Notes: generated from the sequence alone by a model not told the origin. A DNA stretch of 38,968 bases from Streptomyces pseudogriseolus (GCA_002154585.1 MUNG01000067.1:1-38968); one strand, 5' to 3'. Positions 1-7,385 are shown, counted from the first letter of the stretch. Numbers and translations: made by a program.

Positions 1-372
1 AGATGTGGATAAGGGGCAGGGTCGGGGTCGAAGATGAGGTTGGCGGGCAGCTTGGCCGCGGCCCAGTCGTAGACGCGCGGGCCCGTGGCCCCGTCGCCGC
101 AGGAGAGCCGTTGCCAGGCATCGGCAGGTGCGTCCTCGATGAGCTGGTCGATGCGCCAGATGCCGGCCAGCGACTTGATCTGCTGCGACTTGGGCACCGT
201 CACCACATAGCCGATCTCGAGCTGCTCGAGCAGGCGGCGGAAGTGCCAGTCCTGCCGGTAGGCCTCGTCCGCGGTGACCCACGTGGCGGGCAGGCCAGCG
301 GCCAGGCACCGGCGGACGATGCCCCGGGCCAGTCGCCCTCGGCGCGCAAGGCAAGCTGGACCAGCTCGATGC
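1..372 (-). pseudogene. IS701-like transposase fragment, frameshifted and cut by the window edge
   Basis: The minus strand reads a DDE transposase segment with WVTADEAYRQDWHFRRLLE, then GYVVTVPKSQQ, then VYDWAAAKLP, which is the usual core of actinobacterial IS701-family transposases (the D of the TADEAY stretch is a probable catalytic residue). The frame stays open to the left window edge, so the C-terminus lies outside. Upstream of about position 330 homology continues in another frame (IELVQLALRA), so there is a one-base frameshift, and recognisable sequence stops near 372. This is a dead element. Family assignment is by motif recognition only. Confidence 0.7.
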
Positions 373-518
373 CGAAGCAGCCCGCCGACCCTCCACAGTC
401 GATCTCGGCATGCCGACCTTCGCCGACGTCGCCATCCGCACCACCACTACGTCGACGGACCAGCACCGTCCCTGAAATCCATGGTCGCCACGAAGCTGAA
501 CTGCCTACGCTCCAACCC

Positions 519-944
519 ATGCGAACTGTCTTCGTGTTTCCCGCAGGTGAGCGAGCTGCGACCGTCGCCTCGCTCAATCGGCATCTGCCCGAGCAGCGCA
601 ATCCATGGACTCTGGACGGCAACCTCTACATCGACATCGACGATGAGCAGACCGGCTACCTCTTCTCCGATTGGGATCCCGAGGATGTGGCGATCCTCGA
701 AGCGGCCGTCGGACATCACCCCACTTGGGCGGTGCAGATCGACATCTCCGGGCGGATCGACGGCACCGCAGAGGTTCACCGAATGATCGCGCTGCTGCTT
801 GAGCATGGAGGCGTGGCAACGGACGACTACACCCCCCACCCTTGGACCCTGCCGGAAATCCTGTCTGGAGCGGTGATCGACGGCCTGCGGTTCTTCGACT
901 TCCGCGGCTACCACGAGCTCAACCGCGAGCACGGGCGCTCCTGA
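519..944 (+). CDS. Hypothetical protein, 141 aa, soluble and acidic
   Basis: Reads MRTVFVFPAGERAATVASLN... to ...FFDFRGYHELNREHGRS. Codon use is typical for a high-GC actinomycete, with no signal peptide or membrane segment. The central part (LYIDIDDEQTGYLFSDWDPEDV, then PTWAVQIDISGRIDGTAEV) resembles small Streptomyces hypothetical proteins that I know without a function. I chose the ATG at 519 because the open frame upstream is the shadow of the transposase fragment. No good ribosome binding site is visible, so the start is uncertain. It sits between two mobile-element remnants and could be a passenger or an orphan immunity-type protein, but nothing in the sequence proves that. Confidence 0.6.
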   Translation: MRTVFVFPAGERAATVASLNRHLPEQRNPWTLDGNLYIDIDDEQTGYLFSDWDPEDVAILEAAVGHHPTWAVQIDISGRIDGTAEVHRMIALLLEHGGVATDDYTPHPWTLPEILSGAVIDGLRFFDFRGYHELNREHGRS

Positions 945-1224
945 CTCTGTCCGCTGCTCCCTCCTGCGCGCCCAGCGCGGCCGCCTGGTGGAGATCCGCG
1001 ACAACCTCCTCGACCGGATCGCCGAAGACGAGAAAGAGGGCTGGCTCGGCGAAATCGAGGGCCTGCGCGTCAGCCTCGTCGGCGCCGAATCCAGAATCGA
1101 CCAGATCGACTCCGCGCCCGGCAGCGTGGCGATCAACCTCGGCATGTCGCGCAAGGCCCCGGCTCACCCCGCCCAGAAGGAGGGAGCAGGGTCGCTGAGA
1201 CAATCGCGGGATGATCAGCAATGA
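945..1224 (+). pseudogene. Integrase/recombinase-like C-terminal fragment
   Basis: The frame containing LVEIRDNLLDRIAEDEKEGW followed by LGEIEGLRVSLVGAESRIDQID resembles the C-terminal helical tail of Streptomyces site-specific integrase-like proteins. The open frame could start with GTG at 988, but homologous-looking sequence (LLRAQRGR) begins earlier without a start, so this looks like a 3' remnant whose catalytic part is lost. It overlaps the start of the next ORF at 1211. The family name is from memory of similar tails and is weak. Confidence 0.4.
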
Positions 1225-1427
1225 GATCCGGTTCGATTGCCAGCACCGTGGCGACAGGGGTCTACTCGTGGTCGTCCCTCACATCGACGGAGCGCCACTC
1301 ACCGAACTGATCGATGAGTACGAGATCGCGGCCGGGATGCAGCCTGCAGGTGATGCCTACGGTGGTCTGATTCCGGAGTTCTTCCGGTTCGGCCCGATGC
1401 AGGACCACTTCCTCGGACTGTCCACTA
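1211..1427 (+). pseudogene. Hypothetical protein gene, 5' part only, truncated by the IS5-family insertion
   Basis: Starts MISNEIRFDCQHRGDRG and continues through PLTELIDEYEIAAGMQPAGD and GGLIPEFFRFGPMQDHFLG, a recognisable beginning of a Streptomyces hypothetical protein whose relatives continue for roughly another hundred residues. Here the frame runs into the left inverted repeat of the IS at 1428. The sequence beyond the right end of the IS (from 2379) is not its continuation but another transposase, so the rest of the gene is absent. The product is therefore presumably non-functional. Confidence 0.6.
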
Positions 1428-1446
1428 GGTTCTGTCCGGCGGATCA
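1428..1446 (+). repeat. IS left terminal inverted repeat
   Basis: GGTTCTGTCCGGCGGATCA, the exact reverse complement of 2360-2378. It contains the transposase stop codon (1444-1446 on the minus strand). Confidence 0.9.
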
Positions 1447-2324
1447 CTGGCGGAGCCAGAGCCGGATTGCTGCGGTGGTGACGGTGCCGTGGAAGACGTA
1501 GGCCCGCTTGTCGTAACGAGTCGCGACCGCGCGGGAGTTCTTGAGCCGGTTGATGGTCCGCTCGACCTCGTTGCGGCGCCGGTAGTGGTCGCGCTGGAAG
1601 CCGGTGGGTCTACCGCCTTCTCTGCCTCTGCGTCGGCGGTTGGCCCGCTGGTCCTTCGGTTCCGGGATCGTGTGCTGGATGCGGCGTCTTCGCAGGTAGC
1701 GGCGGTTGCGGCGGGAGCTGTATGCCTTGTCGCCGCTGACGTGGTCGGGCCGGGTCCGGGGCCGTCCGCCCGACGGGCGTGGGACCCGTATCCGGTCCAG
1801 GACCTCGATCATCTGCGGGGCATCGCCCCACTGGCCCGGCGTGAGCAGGAGGGCCAGTGGGCGGCAGCCGCCCTCGCCGGCCAGGTGGATCTTGCAGGTC
1901 AGACCGCCCCGGGACCGTCCGAGTCCCTCGTCGGGGCGGTGGTGCCGGGGCGTCGTGCTTTTTTCGGGACCCGCGGCCGGACCTTGCGGGCGCCGGCCGC
2001 GTGCTGATGGGCCCGGCAGGACGTCGAGTCGACGCCCACCATCGACCAGTCGATCCGCCCTACCAGGTCGGCGTCGGCCTGGACCGACTGCAGGATGCGG
2101 TCCCAGGTTCCGTCCGCAGACCAGCGGCGATGCCGCTCGTAGACGGTCTTCCACGAGCCGTAGCGTTCCGGCAGATCACGCCAGGGAACACCGGTCCGGA
2201 TCCGGAACAGGATCCCGTTGACCACCGTGCGGTGGTCGTTCCACCGGCCGCCCCGGCCACCCGAAGGTGGCAGATGCGGCTCAAGTAACGACCACTCGCG
2301 ATTCGTCAGATCCCCCCGACCCAT
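1444..2324 (-). CDS. IS5-family transposase OrfA/OrfB, programmed frameshift
   Basis: OrfA (2324-1899) starts MGRGDLTNREWSLLEPHLPP and holds the HTH-containing N-terminal domain and the first catalytic Asp (VGVDSTSCRAH). OrfB continues in the -1 frame to 1444 with GRSRGGLTCKIHL, the second Asp in SGDKAYSSRRN and the Glu in NEVERTINRLKNSRAVATRY, completing the DDE triad. The two frames meet at six consecutive A residues (minus strand; T run at 1959-1964), a typical slippery site for -1 frameshifting, where PKKARR in OrfA becomes KSTTPRHHRPDEG in OrfB. The fused product would be about 290 aa, normal for this group. Confidence 0.85.
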
Positions 2325-2359
2325 GACCGAACCAACGAGCGACCGGTCAGAAGGTCACA

Positions 2360-2378
2360 TGATCCGCCGGACAGAACC
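2360..2378 (-). repeat. IS right terminal inverted repeat
   Basis: Perfect complement of the left repeat (1428-1446). TA follows directly at 2379-2380. Confidence 0.9.
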
Positions 2379-2383
2379 TAACC

Positions 2384-2596
2384 ATCCCGCACTACCGCCG
2401 GCACAAGGACGAGGAACTGCCGGCCTGGAAGGAGGAGCACAACGCCTCCCACCGCAAGGTCCGCGCCCGCGTCGAGCACACCTTCGCCCGCATGAAGAGC
2501 TGGAAGATCCTCCGCGACTGCCGCCTCAAGGGCGACGGCGTCCACCACGCCATGCTCGGCATCGCCCGCCTGCACAACCTCACCCTCACCGGATGA
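2384..2596 (+). pseudogene. IS5-like (DDE_Tnp_4 type) transposase, C-terminal fragment
   Basis: Seventy codons read IPHYRRHKDEELPAWKEEHN, then RKVRARVEHTFARMKSWKIL, then HHAMLGIARLHNLTLTG and TGA. The RxRxEHTFARMKxWKIL motif is the C-terminal catalytic Glu region of the transposase family annotated in Streptomyces as transposase family protein or IS5 family. The N-terminal two thirds are missing and no start exists, so it is a relic of a second, older element unrelated to the intact IS beside it. A possible end of that element is at 2635-2647. Confidence 0.75.
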
Positions 2597-2634
2597 CAGG
2601 CAAACAAGCAGGTCAGCCAGCATGTCCCAGAGCA

Positions 2635-2647
2635 TTTACGGGACACC
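2635..2647 (-). repeat. Probable terminal repeat of the older IS remnant
   Basis: The sequence TTTACGGGACACC lies 38 bp after the transposase stop, where an IS end is expected. Its reverse complement begins GGTGTCCCGTAA, resembling the common streptomycete IS terminus. A 10-base core, TGTCCCGTAA, recurs in the opposite orientation at 33021-33030 beyond the CIS operon. Confidence 0.4.
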
Positions 2648-3045
2648 GTCTAGCGCGTACCGGCGAAGACCGTCTGCCCCTTTGAGTCCACCACCGGAGA
2701 CGGTGCACGCCACCGGAACACCACCCCGAAATGGCGGGGCTCCGCGGCGCACGGCTCACGCCCTCTCCGCCGACGGCGGCACGGGGCTGGCAGGTCATCA
2801 GGACCACTGACGTGCCCTAAAAGTCTGTCATATTCGCGGTTAACCGGACAAGCGTGATGGAAGACGCGCGTAGAACGACAAGATCACAAGAATGGGAAGC
2901 CGCCTCATGCGTGGATCCGACCGCTCGCCCCCGCCTCCCGCACAGGCTGCCCCGCGAGGTTTTTCCCTTCCCCGCCCGGCCGGTGTGACCAGATAGAGGC
3001 ACGCCTCACCCACCCCGGGGAGCCGACCTGAAGGGGAGCCCGACC
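2648..3045. other. Intergenic stretch, no convincing gene
   Basis: About 400 bases follow the IS relic. The first half has mixed frames with no coding pattern. A locally AT-richer patch around 2815-2890 (AAAGTCTGTCATATTCGCGG and following) could hold a promoter, but I cannot fix -10 and -35 boxes. The last part leads into the small membrane protein gene. Confidence 0.4.
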
Positions 3046-3216
3046 ATGAACAGGACACGACGGCCCGGACCGGATACCGCCCGCTGGACCCTGCTGTGGC
3101 TGATGGTGACTGCTGCCGCGGTGCTGGCCGCCCGGAACCCGCAGTGGACCAGCGCCGTCACGACCGCAGCCGCCGTCTACGCCGTCGCCGGCCCGGACCA
3201 CGGGAGGCGTCCGTGA
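3046..3216 (+). CDS. Small single-pass membrane protein, 56 aa
   Basis: Encodes MNRTRRPGPDTARWTLLWLM and then VTAAAVLAARN: a basic N-terminus followed by a hydrophobic helix (about residues 13-31), then a short polar stretch and a second weakly hydrophobic stretch (SAVTTAAAVYAVAG). A strong ribosome binding site, AAGGGGAG at 3031-3038, lies 7 bases before the ATG. Its stop overlaps the GTG start of the next gene (GTGA at 3213-3216), so the two are translationally coupled. Function unknown. It is the kind of small membrane protein often placed ahead of regulators or plasmid-type genes in Streptomyces. Confidence 0.6.
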   Translation: MNRTRRPGPDTARWTLLWLMVTAAAVLAARNPQWTSAVTTAAAVYAVAGPDHGRRP

Positions 3217-4016
3217 CCCGCACCCCGCCCACCGCCACGGAACTCGCCCTGGCCGCCGAGGTCGACCGGCTGGGACTGACCGCCACCTGCCACCAGTTCG
3301 AACGCTGGCGCGCCAAGCGCTGGCTGCCCCCCACCGACCAGTGGACCGACCCCGCAACCAACACACTGCACCCCCACATCGTCCACCGGGCCGCATGGCT
3401 CGCCGCCCTCTCCAAACCAGGCCGCGGCATCAGCTGGATCGGCTGGACGTTCTGGGCGATCGACGACACCGAACAGACAGCCGCACTGCTGCGCCACGCC
3501 CTGATCCGGACCATCCAACTGCCCCTGCGCCAAGCAGGCATCACCCTCGCCCAGATCCCGCACGGCGACAGCGACACCGCCTTCGAAACGCGCCAGAACC
3601 TCGCCGAGCGGCTGCTGCGGGGACGGCGCGCCATCGGACGGGACCTGGACGGCCTCCTACGCACCCACGCCGGCACCGCGGGCATCACCCTGCCCGAACC
3701 CCGTACAGTCTCCAACCCCTTCGACGCCGCCCTGATCCGCGTCGGCGCCCGGCTGCTGGCCGGCGGCTTGGCCGACGTCAGCCCCGAGGAACTCACCGAG
3801 GCCTGGTGCAGCGTGTGGACCGGCCCGCCTGAACAGCTCGACCGGATCACCGCCGCCCACCTCGCCGCCGACGAAAACGGAACCGACCTACGCGCCCTGT
3901 CCCCGCTGGCGCACGGACTGCCCGGGCTGGTCCGCGCCCTCGAGCAAGCAGACGCGTATCTGCTGTGCGAGTGTGCGAGGCGGTTCGCGCCTGCACCAAG
4001 GCCTCCTCCACACTGA
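3213..4016 (+). CDS. Hypothetical protein, 267 aa, likely frameshifted at its 3' end
   Basis: Starts GTG (MTRTPPTATELALAAEVDRL) in a GTGA overlap with the small membrane protein gene. The N-terminal segment GLTATCHQFERWRAKRWLPP looks like a MerR-style or other helix-turn-helix element reading a short DNA site, but no cofactor domain is recognised. The rest is a soluble alpha-helical region. In the last 20 codons codon choice becomes poor (TAT, TGT, AGG, CCA, CCT CCT CCA) and the frame ends at TGA, while the +2 frame opens at 3965 with good codon use. I therefore think the original gene continued to 4267 and has a one-base shift near 3955. Function unknown. Confidence 0.6.
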   Translation: MTRTPPTATELALAAEVDRLGLTATCHQFERWRAKRWLPPTDQWTDPATNTLHPHIVHRAAWLAALSKPGRGISWIGWTFWAIDDTEQTAALLRHALIRTIQLPLRQAGITLAQIPHGDSDTAFETRQNLAERLLRGRRAIGRDLDGLLRTHAGTAGITLPEPRTVSNPFDAALIRVGARLLAGGLADVSPEELTEAWCSVWTGPPEQLDRITAAHLAADENGTDLRALSPLAHGLPGLVRALEQADAYLLCECARRFAPAPRPPPH

Positions 4017-4267
4017 TGAAACTGCTCCTGGAACGTGCCGACGTCGAGATGGTGACAGTGCTGATGGACGACGTGATGTGGGACCAGTGGGTGCGCGTCG
4101 GAGGCATCGCCCCCGCCGGACGGCTGGGGGAGGCGGCGATCACCCTGAGCGCCGTGCAGTACCTCCTCGTCCCCGGCTGGGCCGAAGACCTCCACCGCTA
4201 CCAAGACCGCATGGACCGCCTGCTGACCGCACCCACCGTGCCGACCCCGGACGGCCGCCCAGCGTGA
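3965..4267 (+). CDS. Hypothetical protein, 100 aa, probable continuation of the preceding gene in another frame
   Basis: From GTG 3965 the frame reads MRVCEAVRACTKASSTLMKL, then LERADVEMVTVLMDDVMWDQ, and ends ...MDRLLTAPTVPTPDGRPA. It overlaps the end of the preceding gene by 52 bases and has no ribosome binding site of its own. Its alpha-helical character matches the C-terminus one would expect for that protein. Either it is the shifted 3' half of one gene or it is expressed by re-initiation. No function is recognised. Confidence 0.5.
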   Translation: MRVCEAVRACTKASSTLMKLLLERADVEMVTVLMDDVMWDQWVRVGGIAPAGRLGEAAITLSAVQYLLVPGWAEDLHRYQDRMDRLLTAPTVPTPDGRPA

Positions 4268-4396
4268 CAGAACCTTCGGGCGGCATGCCGTAGGCGGCCA
4301 AGTAACACAGAGCATGACTATTGGGAACCTTATCGTCGTCCCCGTCACCGGCCGACCGGTTCATCTGGTCACCGAGAGCGGGGGAGGAGCAGCCGC

Positions 4397-4540
4397 GTGA
4401 AGACCTCCGCTCGTCGGCCAGGGCACCGCCGTATCCGCATCGTGCGGAACCTGCGGGTCCTGGTGGCCGCGCCCGCCCGCTCCCCGCGCTGCCAGGCGGA
4501 TGCGCACCGGGTCGCCGCCCGCCTGACCGACCTGTCCTGA
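4397..4540 (+). CDS. Small basic hypothetical protein, 47 aa
   Basis: Reads MKTSARRPGHRRIRIVRNLR to ...HRVAARLTDLS. The case for it is the strong GGGGGAGGAG ribosome binding site (about 4380-4389) seven bases before the GTG, and good third-position GC. It is very basic and has no recognised domain. The TGA is immediately followed by the GTG of the next ORF at 4541. Confidence 0.4.
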   Translation: MKTSARRPGHRRIRIVRNLRVLVAAPARSPRCQADAHRVAARLTDLS

Positions 4541-4852
4541 GTGACACCCCTGCAGTCCCCAGACCAGCCGGTCCTGATCGTGCCTCGCGGAGCCGGGGAC
4601 CGCGCACTCGGCGCCGACGCAGATGTTCTCTACATCTGCGCGCACTCCTACCGCGGCCCCCGGCCCGAAGGCTTCCTCCGACACCGGCCTTGCCGCTCTG
4701 CACGCGCAGACCACCGGGACCCAGAAGGCCACCACCACTCCGCCCTGGGGATGCTCACCCCCGCAGGCCAGAGCCTTCACCGATCAGCGGTTCACTTGGT
4801 ACGGCCGCCGTCACCGCCCCGGGGCCAGGGGCGAGGCAGTCCGTCAGGGTGA
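4541..4852 (+). CDS. Doubtful hypothetical ORF, 103 aa
   Basis: Begins GTG directly after the TGA of the 47-aa ORF and reads MTPLQSPDQPVLIVPRGAGD then RALGADADVLYICAHSYRG. The first 45 codons look coding, but the C-terminal half is rich in His, Arg and Pro, as expected of a wrong-frame GC-rich reading, and it runs nine bases past the stop of the convergent SARP gene. It may be a degraded gene. Apart from this and the preceding ORF, I see no gene in 4268-4843. Confidence 0.25.
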   Translation: MTPLQSPDQPVLIVPRGAGDRALGADADVLYICAHSYRGPRPEGFLRHRPCRSARADHRDPEGHHHSALGMLTPAGQSLHRSAVHLVRPPSPPRGQGRGSPSG

Positions 4853-5614
4853 GGCGACGGCCCTGCCGGGGTGGTGTACCCGGGCGGCGGCGGGGAGCAG
4901 TGCCGTGAGCGAGGCTGTGGGCTCGACACCCAGTTCGGCGTCTAGCAACCGCGCGTAAGTCCGGTACTGCCGCACAGCCTCAGAGAGGTTGCCTTCCGCG
5001 ATGTGGGCCTCGATCAGGACACGCTGGGCAGTCTCCCGTAGAGGGTCGGCAGCCACAGCACTCAGCCCTGCCTCGATCGCGGGTGCGTGCTTTCCGGCCT
5101 CGGTGAAGCGTCGACACAGTGTCTCCAGGGCGCGCAAGCGAATCTGCCGGTACCTTTCCCGTTCCACCACGACCCATTCGTCCAGCCAGTCCGGCAGGAG
5201 GTCGTGGCTGAGGGAATCGGACAGACCCTCCTCAGGGCGTGCACCCGTTTCCAGCGACCGCATCCGGTGGACCGACTCGTGCAGATCCACTTCTACTGAA
5301 GGGCCCAGGCGCAGATGCGAGTCGTGGCTTGTGACCGTGCTCGGTGCCGCTCGCCGGATCTGCCAGAGAGTGGTGCGCAGCGCGGCGCCGGATCTCTCGT
5401 CGGACAGATCCGCCCATAGCCGGGGGGCGACAATGCAGCGATGCTGCGGCCTCTCGGACAGAGCAAGGAATGCAAGCAGCCGCTGGGCCGGCGCCGGCAG
5501 CCGGAGACGTCGGCCGTAATGGCTGAGTTCGAAGTTCGGCAGCAGGCGAAGGTGAAGGCCCATATCTGCCGCAACGTCTCCTGAGCGGCGGCCATTTCCG
5601 GGCATAATCCCCAC
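4844..5614 (-). CDS. SARP-type transcriptional activator (AfsR/DnrI/RedD family, small form), 256 aa
   Basis: An OmpR-like winged-helix DNA-binding domain (about residues 20-105: LPAPAQRLLAFLALSERPQH, RLWADLSDERSGAALRTTLW, QIRRAAPS) is followed by a bacterial transcriptional activation domain of TPR type (about residues 110-250: LLPDWLDEWVVVERERYRQI, APAIEAGLSAVAADPLRETA, RQYRTYARLLDAELGVEPTA). There is no ATPase domain, so it is a small SARP. The family binds tandem repeats overlapping -35 boxes and activates secondary-metabolite operons. The GTG at 5614 has no clear ribosome binding site. The ATG at 5563 (MGLHLRLLPNFEL) is the family-typical start, with AGGAG 14 bases upstream, and may be the true one. 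It is divergent from the CIS operon across 300 bases, suggesting it is the pathway-specific regulator. Confidence 0.85.
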   Translation of the reverse strand: MGIMPGNGRRSGDVAADMGLHLRLLPNFELSHYGRRLRLPAPAQRLLAFLALSERPQHRCIVAPRLWADLSDERSGAALRTTLWQIRRAAPSTVTSHDSHLRLGPSVEVDLHESVHRMRSLETGARPEEGLSDSLSHDLLPDWLDEWVVVERERYRQIRLRALETLCRRFTEAGKHAPAIEAGLSAVAADPLRETAQRVLIEAHIAEGNLSEAVRQYRTYARLLDAELGVEPTASLTALLPAAARVHHPGRAVASP

Positions 5615-5759
5615 AAGGTTGGGACGCGTCTTAGCGGCGCGGAAGATCGTTTACGGACACCGCGTCAGTATCGCCCGAGCACGGTCGCCCTTGATGACGG
5701 ACCGAGGCGCCCACTATGCAAATTCGCTCAAGTGGAGGAGCTGCAATCCGCGGCGGGTC

Positions 5760-5774
5760 TTCCGCCAGGCGGAA
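5760..5774. promoter_or_regulatory. Perfect inverted repeat, candidate operator
   Basis: TTCCGCCAGGCGGAA is a 7-bp perfect palindrome with a one-base spacer in the divergent control region, about 145 bases before the first CIS gene. Its size and symmetry fit a dimeric repressor or activator site, but the binding protein is unknown. Confidence 0.4.
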
Positions 5775-5858
5775 CCGCCTCGAAGGGGGCCAGCGCGTTA
5801 ATCGCCGGCTGACGGTTTGCCGATACGTGCGTCGACGCGGTCGTGACGGAGATCGCTA

Positions 5859-5872
5859 CGTGTTGTGACACG
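5859..5872. promoter_or_regulatory. Short inverted repeat containing a GACAC motif
   Basis: CGTGTTGTGACACG has 5-bp arms (CGTGT/ACACG) around TGTG and lies 45 bases before the first CIS start codon. GACAC is the core recognised by WhiA, a sporulation regulator reported to act on CIS genes in Streptomyces, so binding there is a reasonable but unproven guess. Confidence 0.3.
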
Positions 5873-5916
5873 ATCCGCCTGACAGGGACGAGACGCTGGC
5901 GGTCCACCATGCATAC

Positions 5917-6498
5917 ATGGCGGGTTTCGGCGGTGTCAGCGCGGTGAGCAGGAGTCTCGAGCGTCTGCTCAACCTCGCCTTTGCGAACGGACAACCGATC
6001 GCGGAGGCGCCGACCAAGGCTGTCCTCATCCGCACTGAGGACTTCGATCTCGTGCAGCACTCGGAGATTCATTTCCCTGCGCTTTCCCTGCTGCTTTACC
6101 GTGTGGATTTCGACAAGAGCATGCGGGCCAGCTGGTCCGCGCGCGGTGCTGAGGACGGCCGTTCGTACCTCCCACTGGACCTGCACTATCTCCTCACGGC
6201 CTGGGCTGACAATGCCGAGCACGAACACCGCATCGTGGGCCGCACACTTCAGGTGCTGGAGAACGTCTCGGTGCTCTCGGGACCGCTGCTCGACCCATCC
6301 GGGGAGTGGGAGCCGGACGAGGGCGTGCCCCTGGTGCTGGAGGATCTGTCCACCGTTGATCTCATGCGTACGTTCGAAGCGCTTTCGGTGGACTTCCGGC
6401 TCTCGATTCCGTACGTCGCCCGGGTCGTGGTCATCGCGGGGCCAGCGGACATGCCTCCCGCGGACATCCTCACTGTGGTGACCGGGGCACGATTGTGA
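5917..6498 (+). CDS. CIS tube terminator/cap protein, DUF4255 (Pvc16/Afp16-like), 193 aa
   Basis: Reads MAGFGGVSAVSRSLERLLNL, then PALSLLLYRVDFDKSMRASW, then YLPLDLHYLLTAWADNAEHE and GRTLQVLENVSVLSGPLLDP. The LPLDLHYLLTAWADNAEHEHRIVGRTLQVLE pattern is the hallmark of the Pvc16 N-terminal family, which in Afp/PVC particles caps the distal end of the tube and sheath and sets particle length together with the tape measure. The length is as usual. It is the first gene of the operon and its stop overlaps the next start (GTGA at 6495). The ATG at 5917 has no strong ribosome binding site. Confidence 0.85.
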   Translation: MAGFGGVSAVSRSLERLLNLAFANGQPIAEAPTKAVLIRTEDFDLVQHSEIHFPALSLLLYRVDFDKSMRASWSARGAEDGRSYLPLDLHYLLTAWADNAEHEHRIVGRTLQVLENVSVLSGPLLDPSGEWEPDEGVPLVLEDLSTVDLMRTFEALSVDFRLSIPYVARVVVIAGPADMPPADILTVVTGARL

Positions 6499-7385
6499 CC
6501 GGCTCGCCGCCCTCCGGTGCCCGCGGGCCGTTTCTCGCCGCAGCCCCTGTCATGCGTACGCACCGGCTCGCCTTGGGTATCCAGGTCGTCGACGCGCTGC
6601 GTGGTGAGCCGGCAGATGTCGCGGTCGCGGTCGAGGACGGGCCGCTGCCCTACACGGTGCTGATGCCTGCGGACCTGGAGGCTGCGGCGGTTTCCTACGA
6701 TCCGGGGGTCGGACTGCCCCGGTTGCCGCGTGGGCGGCGCTCCGGCCGGTTCCGGCTGGTGTTCGGCGAGCACACTGTCTCTCCGGCACGGGTGCGCATC
6801 TATGACACCGCGCGCCGCTACGCGCCGCGCCGGCTGGAGGTGCCGTTCGCTTCGCTCGCCACCGTACTGGCCGAGGAAGAGTCCGGGGTGCGGCCCTCGT
6901 CGCGGGCACGGCGGATCGCCGTGTTTCCCGGCTCTGCCTACAGTCCGCAGAGCAATGCCACCGGAATCCGCGGTCGCGTGGTCGATATGGAGGGTGCGCC
7001 GGTGCGCTGGGTTCGTGTCACAGCCCGGCACGCTGTCCATGGCGACGTGCTCGGCCGCGCCCATGGGGACGACCGCGGCGAGTTCCTGCTCGTGCTCGGG
7101 GTCCTGCCGAGGAAGCTTGCGGCTCCCCAGGCTTTACTCATCCACGTCTTGCTGGATCTGGCCGCCCGGCCCGCGGCGCTACTCGGCAGCCCGGTCGGCA
7201 CCCTGGCGGACCCCTTGGCCGACCTGTTCCTTGAGGCATTGCCGTCGGCCGGGATGCCGGATGACATCTCGATTGGCACCACGGTGCCCTCCGCCTACTC
7301 GGTCCGCGCCACGTCGGCCGTGTCCCTGCGGCTCGGCCGGCTGGTGAGTCCCGATTCCCCGTTCACTCTCTCCGAGCCTGAGTGA
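6495..7385 (+). CDS. CIS-associated protein of unknown role with an Ig-like (carboxypeptidase regulatory-like) domain, 296 aa
   Basis: GTG start overlapping the Pvc16-like gene by four bases. Residues about 150-205 (ATGIRGRVVDMEGAPVRWVR, VTARHAVHGDVLGRAHGDDR, GEFLLVLG) fit the beta-sandwich pattern of a carboxypeptidase-regulatory or Ig-like repeat often found on surface fibres. The N-terminal part (HRLALGIQVVDALRGEPADV and following) also looks beta-rich. No signal peptide is present. A TTA leucine codon occurs at 7134-7136 (Leu214). Its position next to the terminator and sheath genes suggests a particle or accessory structural part, possibly a decoration of the cap, but no established CIS component matches it. 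Confidence 0.6.
   Translation: MTGSPPSGARGPFLAAAPVMRTHRLALGIQVVDALRGEPADVAVAVEDGPLPYTVLMPADLEAAAVSYDPGVGLPRLPRGRRSGRFRLVFGEHTVSPARVRIYDTARRYAPRRLEVPFASLATVLAEEESGVRPSSRARRIAVFPGSAYSPQSNATGIRGRVVDMEGAPVRWVRVTARHAVHGDVLGRAHGDDRGEFLLVLGVLPRKLAAPQALLIHVLLDLAARPAALLGSPVGTLADPLADLFLEALPSAGMPDDISIGTTVPSAYSVRATSAVSLRLGRLVSPDSPFTLSEPE

Larger units (their letters stand above)
1428..2378. mobile_element. IS5-family insertion sequence, 951 bp, complete
   Basis: The element is bounded by perfect 19-bp terminal inverted repeats (GGTTCTGTCCGGCGGATCA at 1428-1446, its complement at 2360-2378) and flanked by TA on both sides (1426-1427 and 2379-2380), consistent with a 2-bp target duplication. It carries one transposase in two overlapping minus-strand frames joined over an A6 run, the usual arrangement in the IS427-type branch of IS5. 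It looks recent and potentially active, since the repeats are identical and the DDE residues are present. Confidence 0.9.
5615..5916. promoter_or_regulatory. Divergent control region between the SARP gene and the CIS operon
   Basis: This 302-base gene-free stretch must hold the promoters of both the SARP gene and the 27-kb CIS operon. It contains a perfect inverted repeat at 5760-5774, a second at 5859-5872, and two GACAC pentamers (5656-5660 and 5867-5871) that match the short WhiA core motif, although a pentamer occurs often by chance. I could not assign -10/-35 hexamers with confidence. No clear 11-bp-spaced SARP direct repeats were found by eye. Confidence 0.5.

Noticed and set aside
3158..4348. 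396-aa minus-strand open frame
   Set aside because: It is antisense to the plus-strand hypothetical genes and low-complexity Arg/Ser-rich, with no motif.
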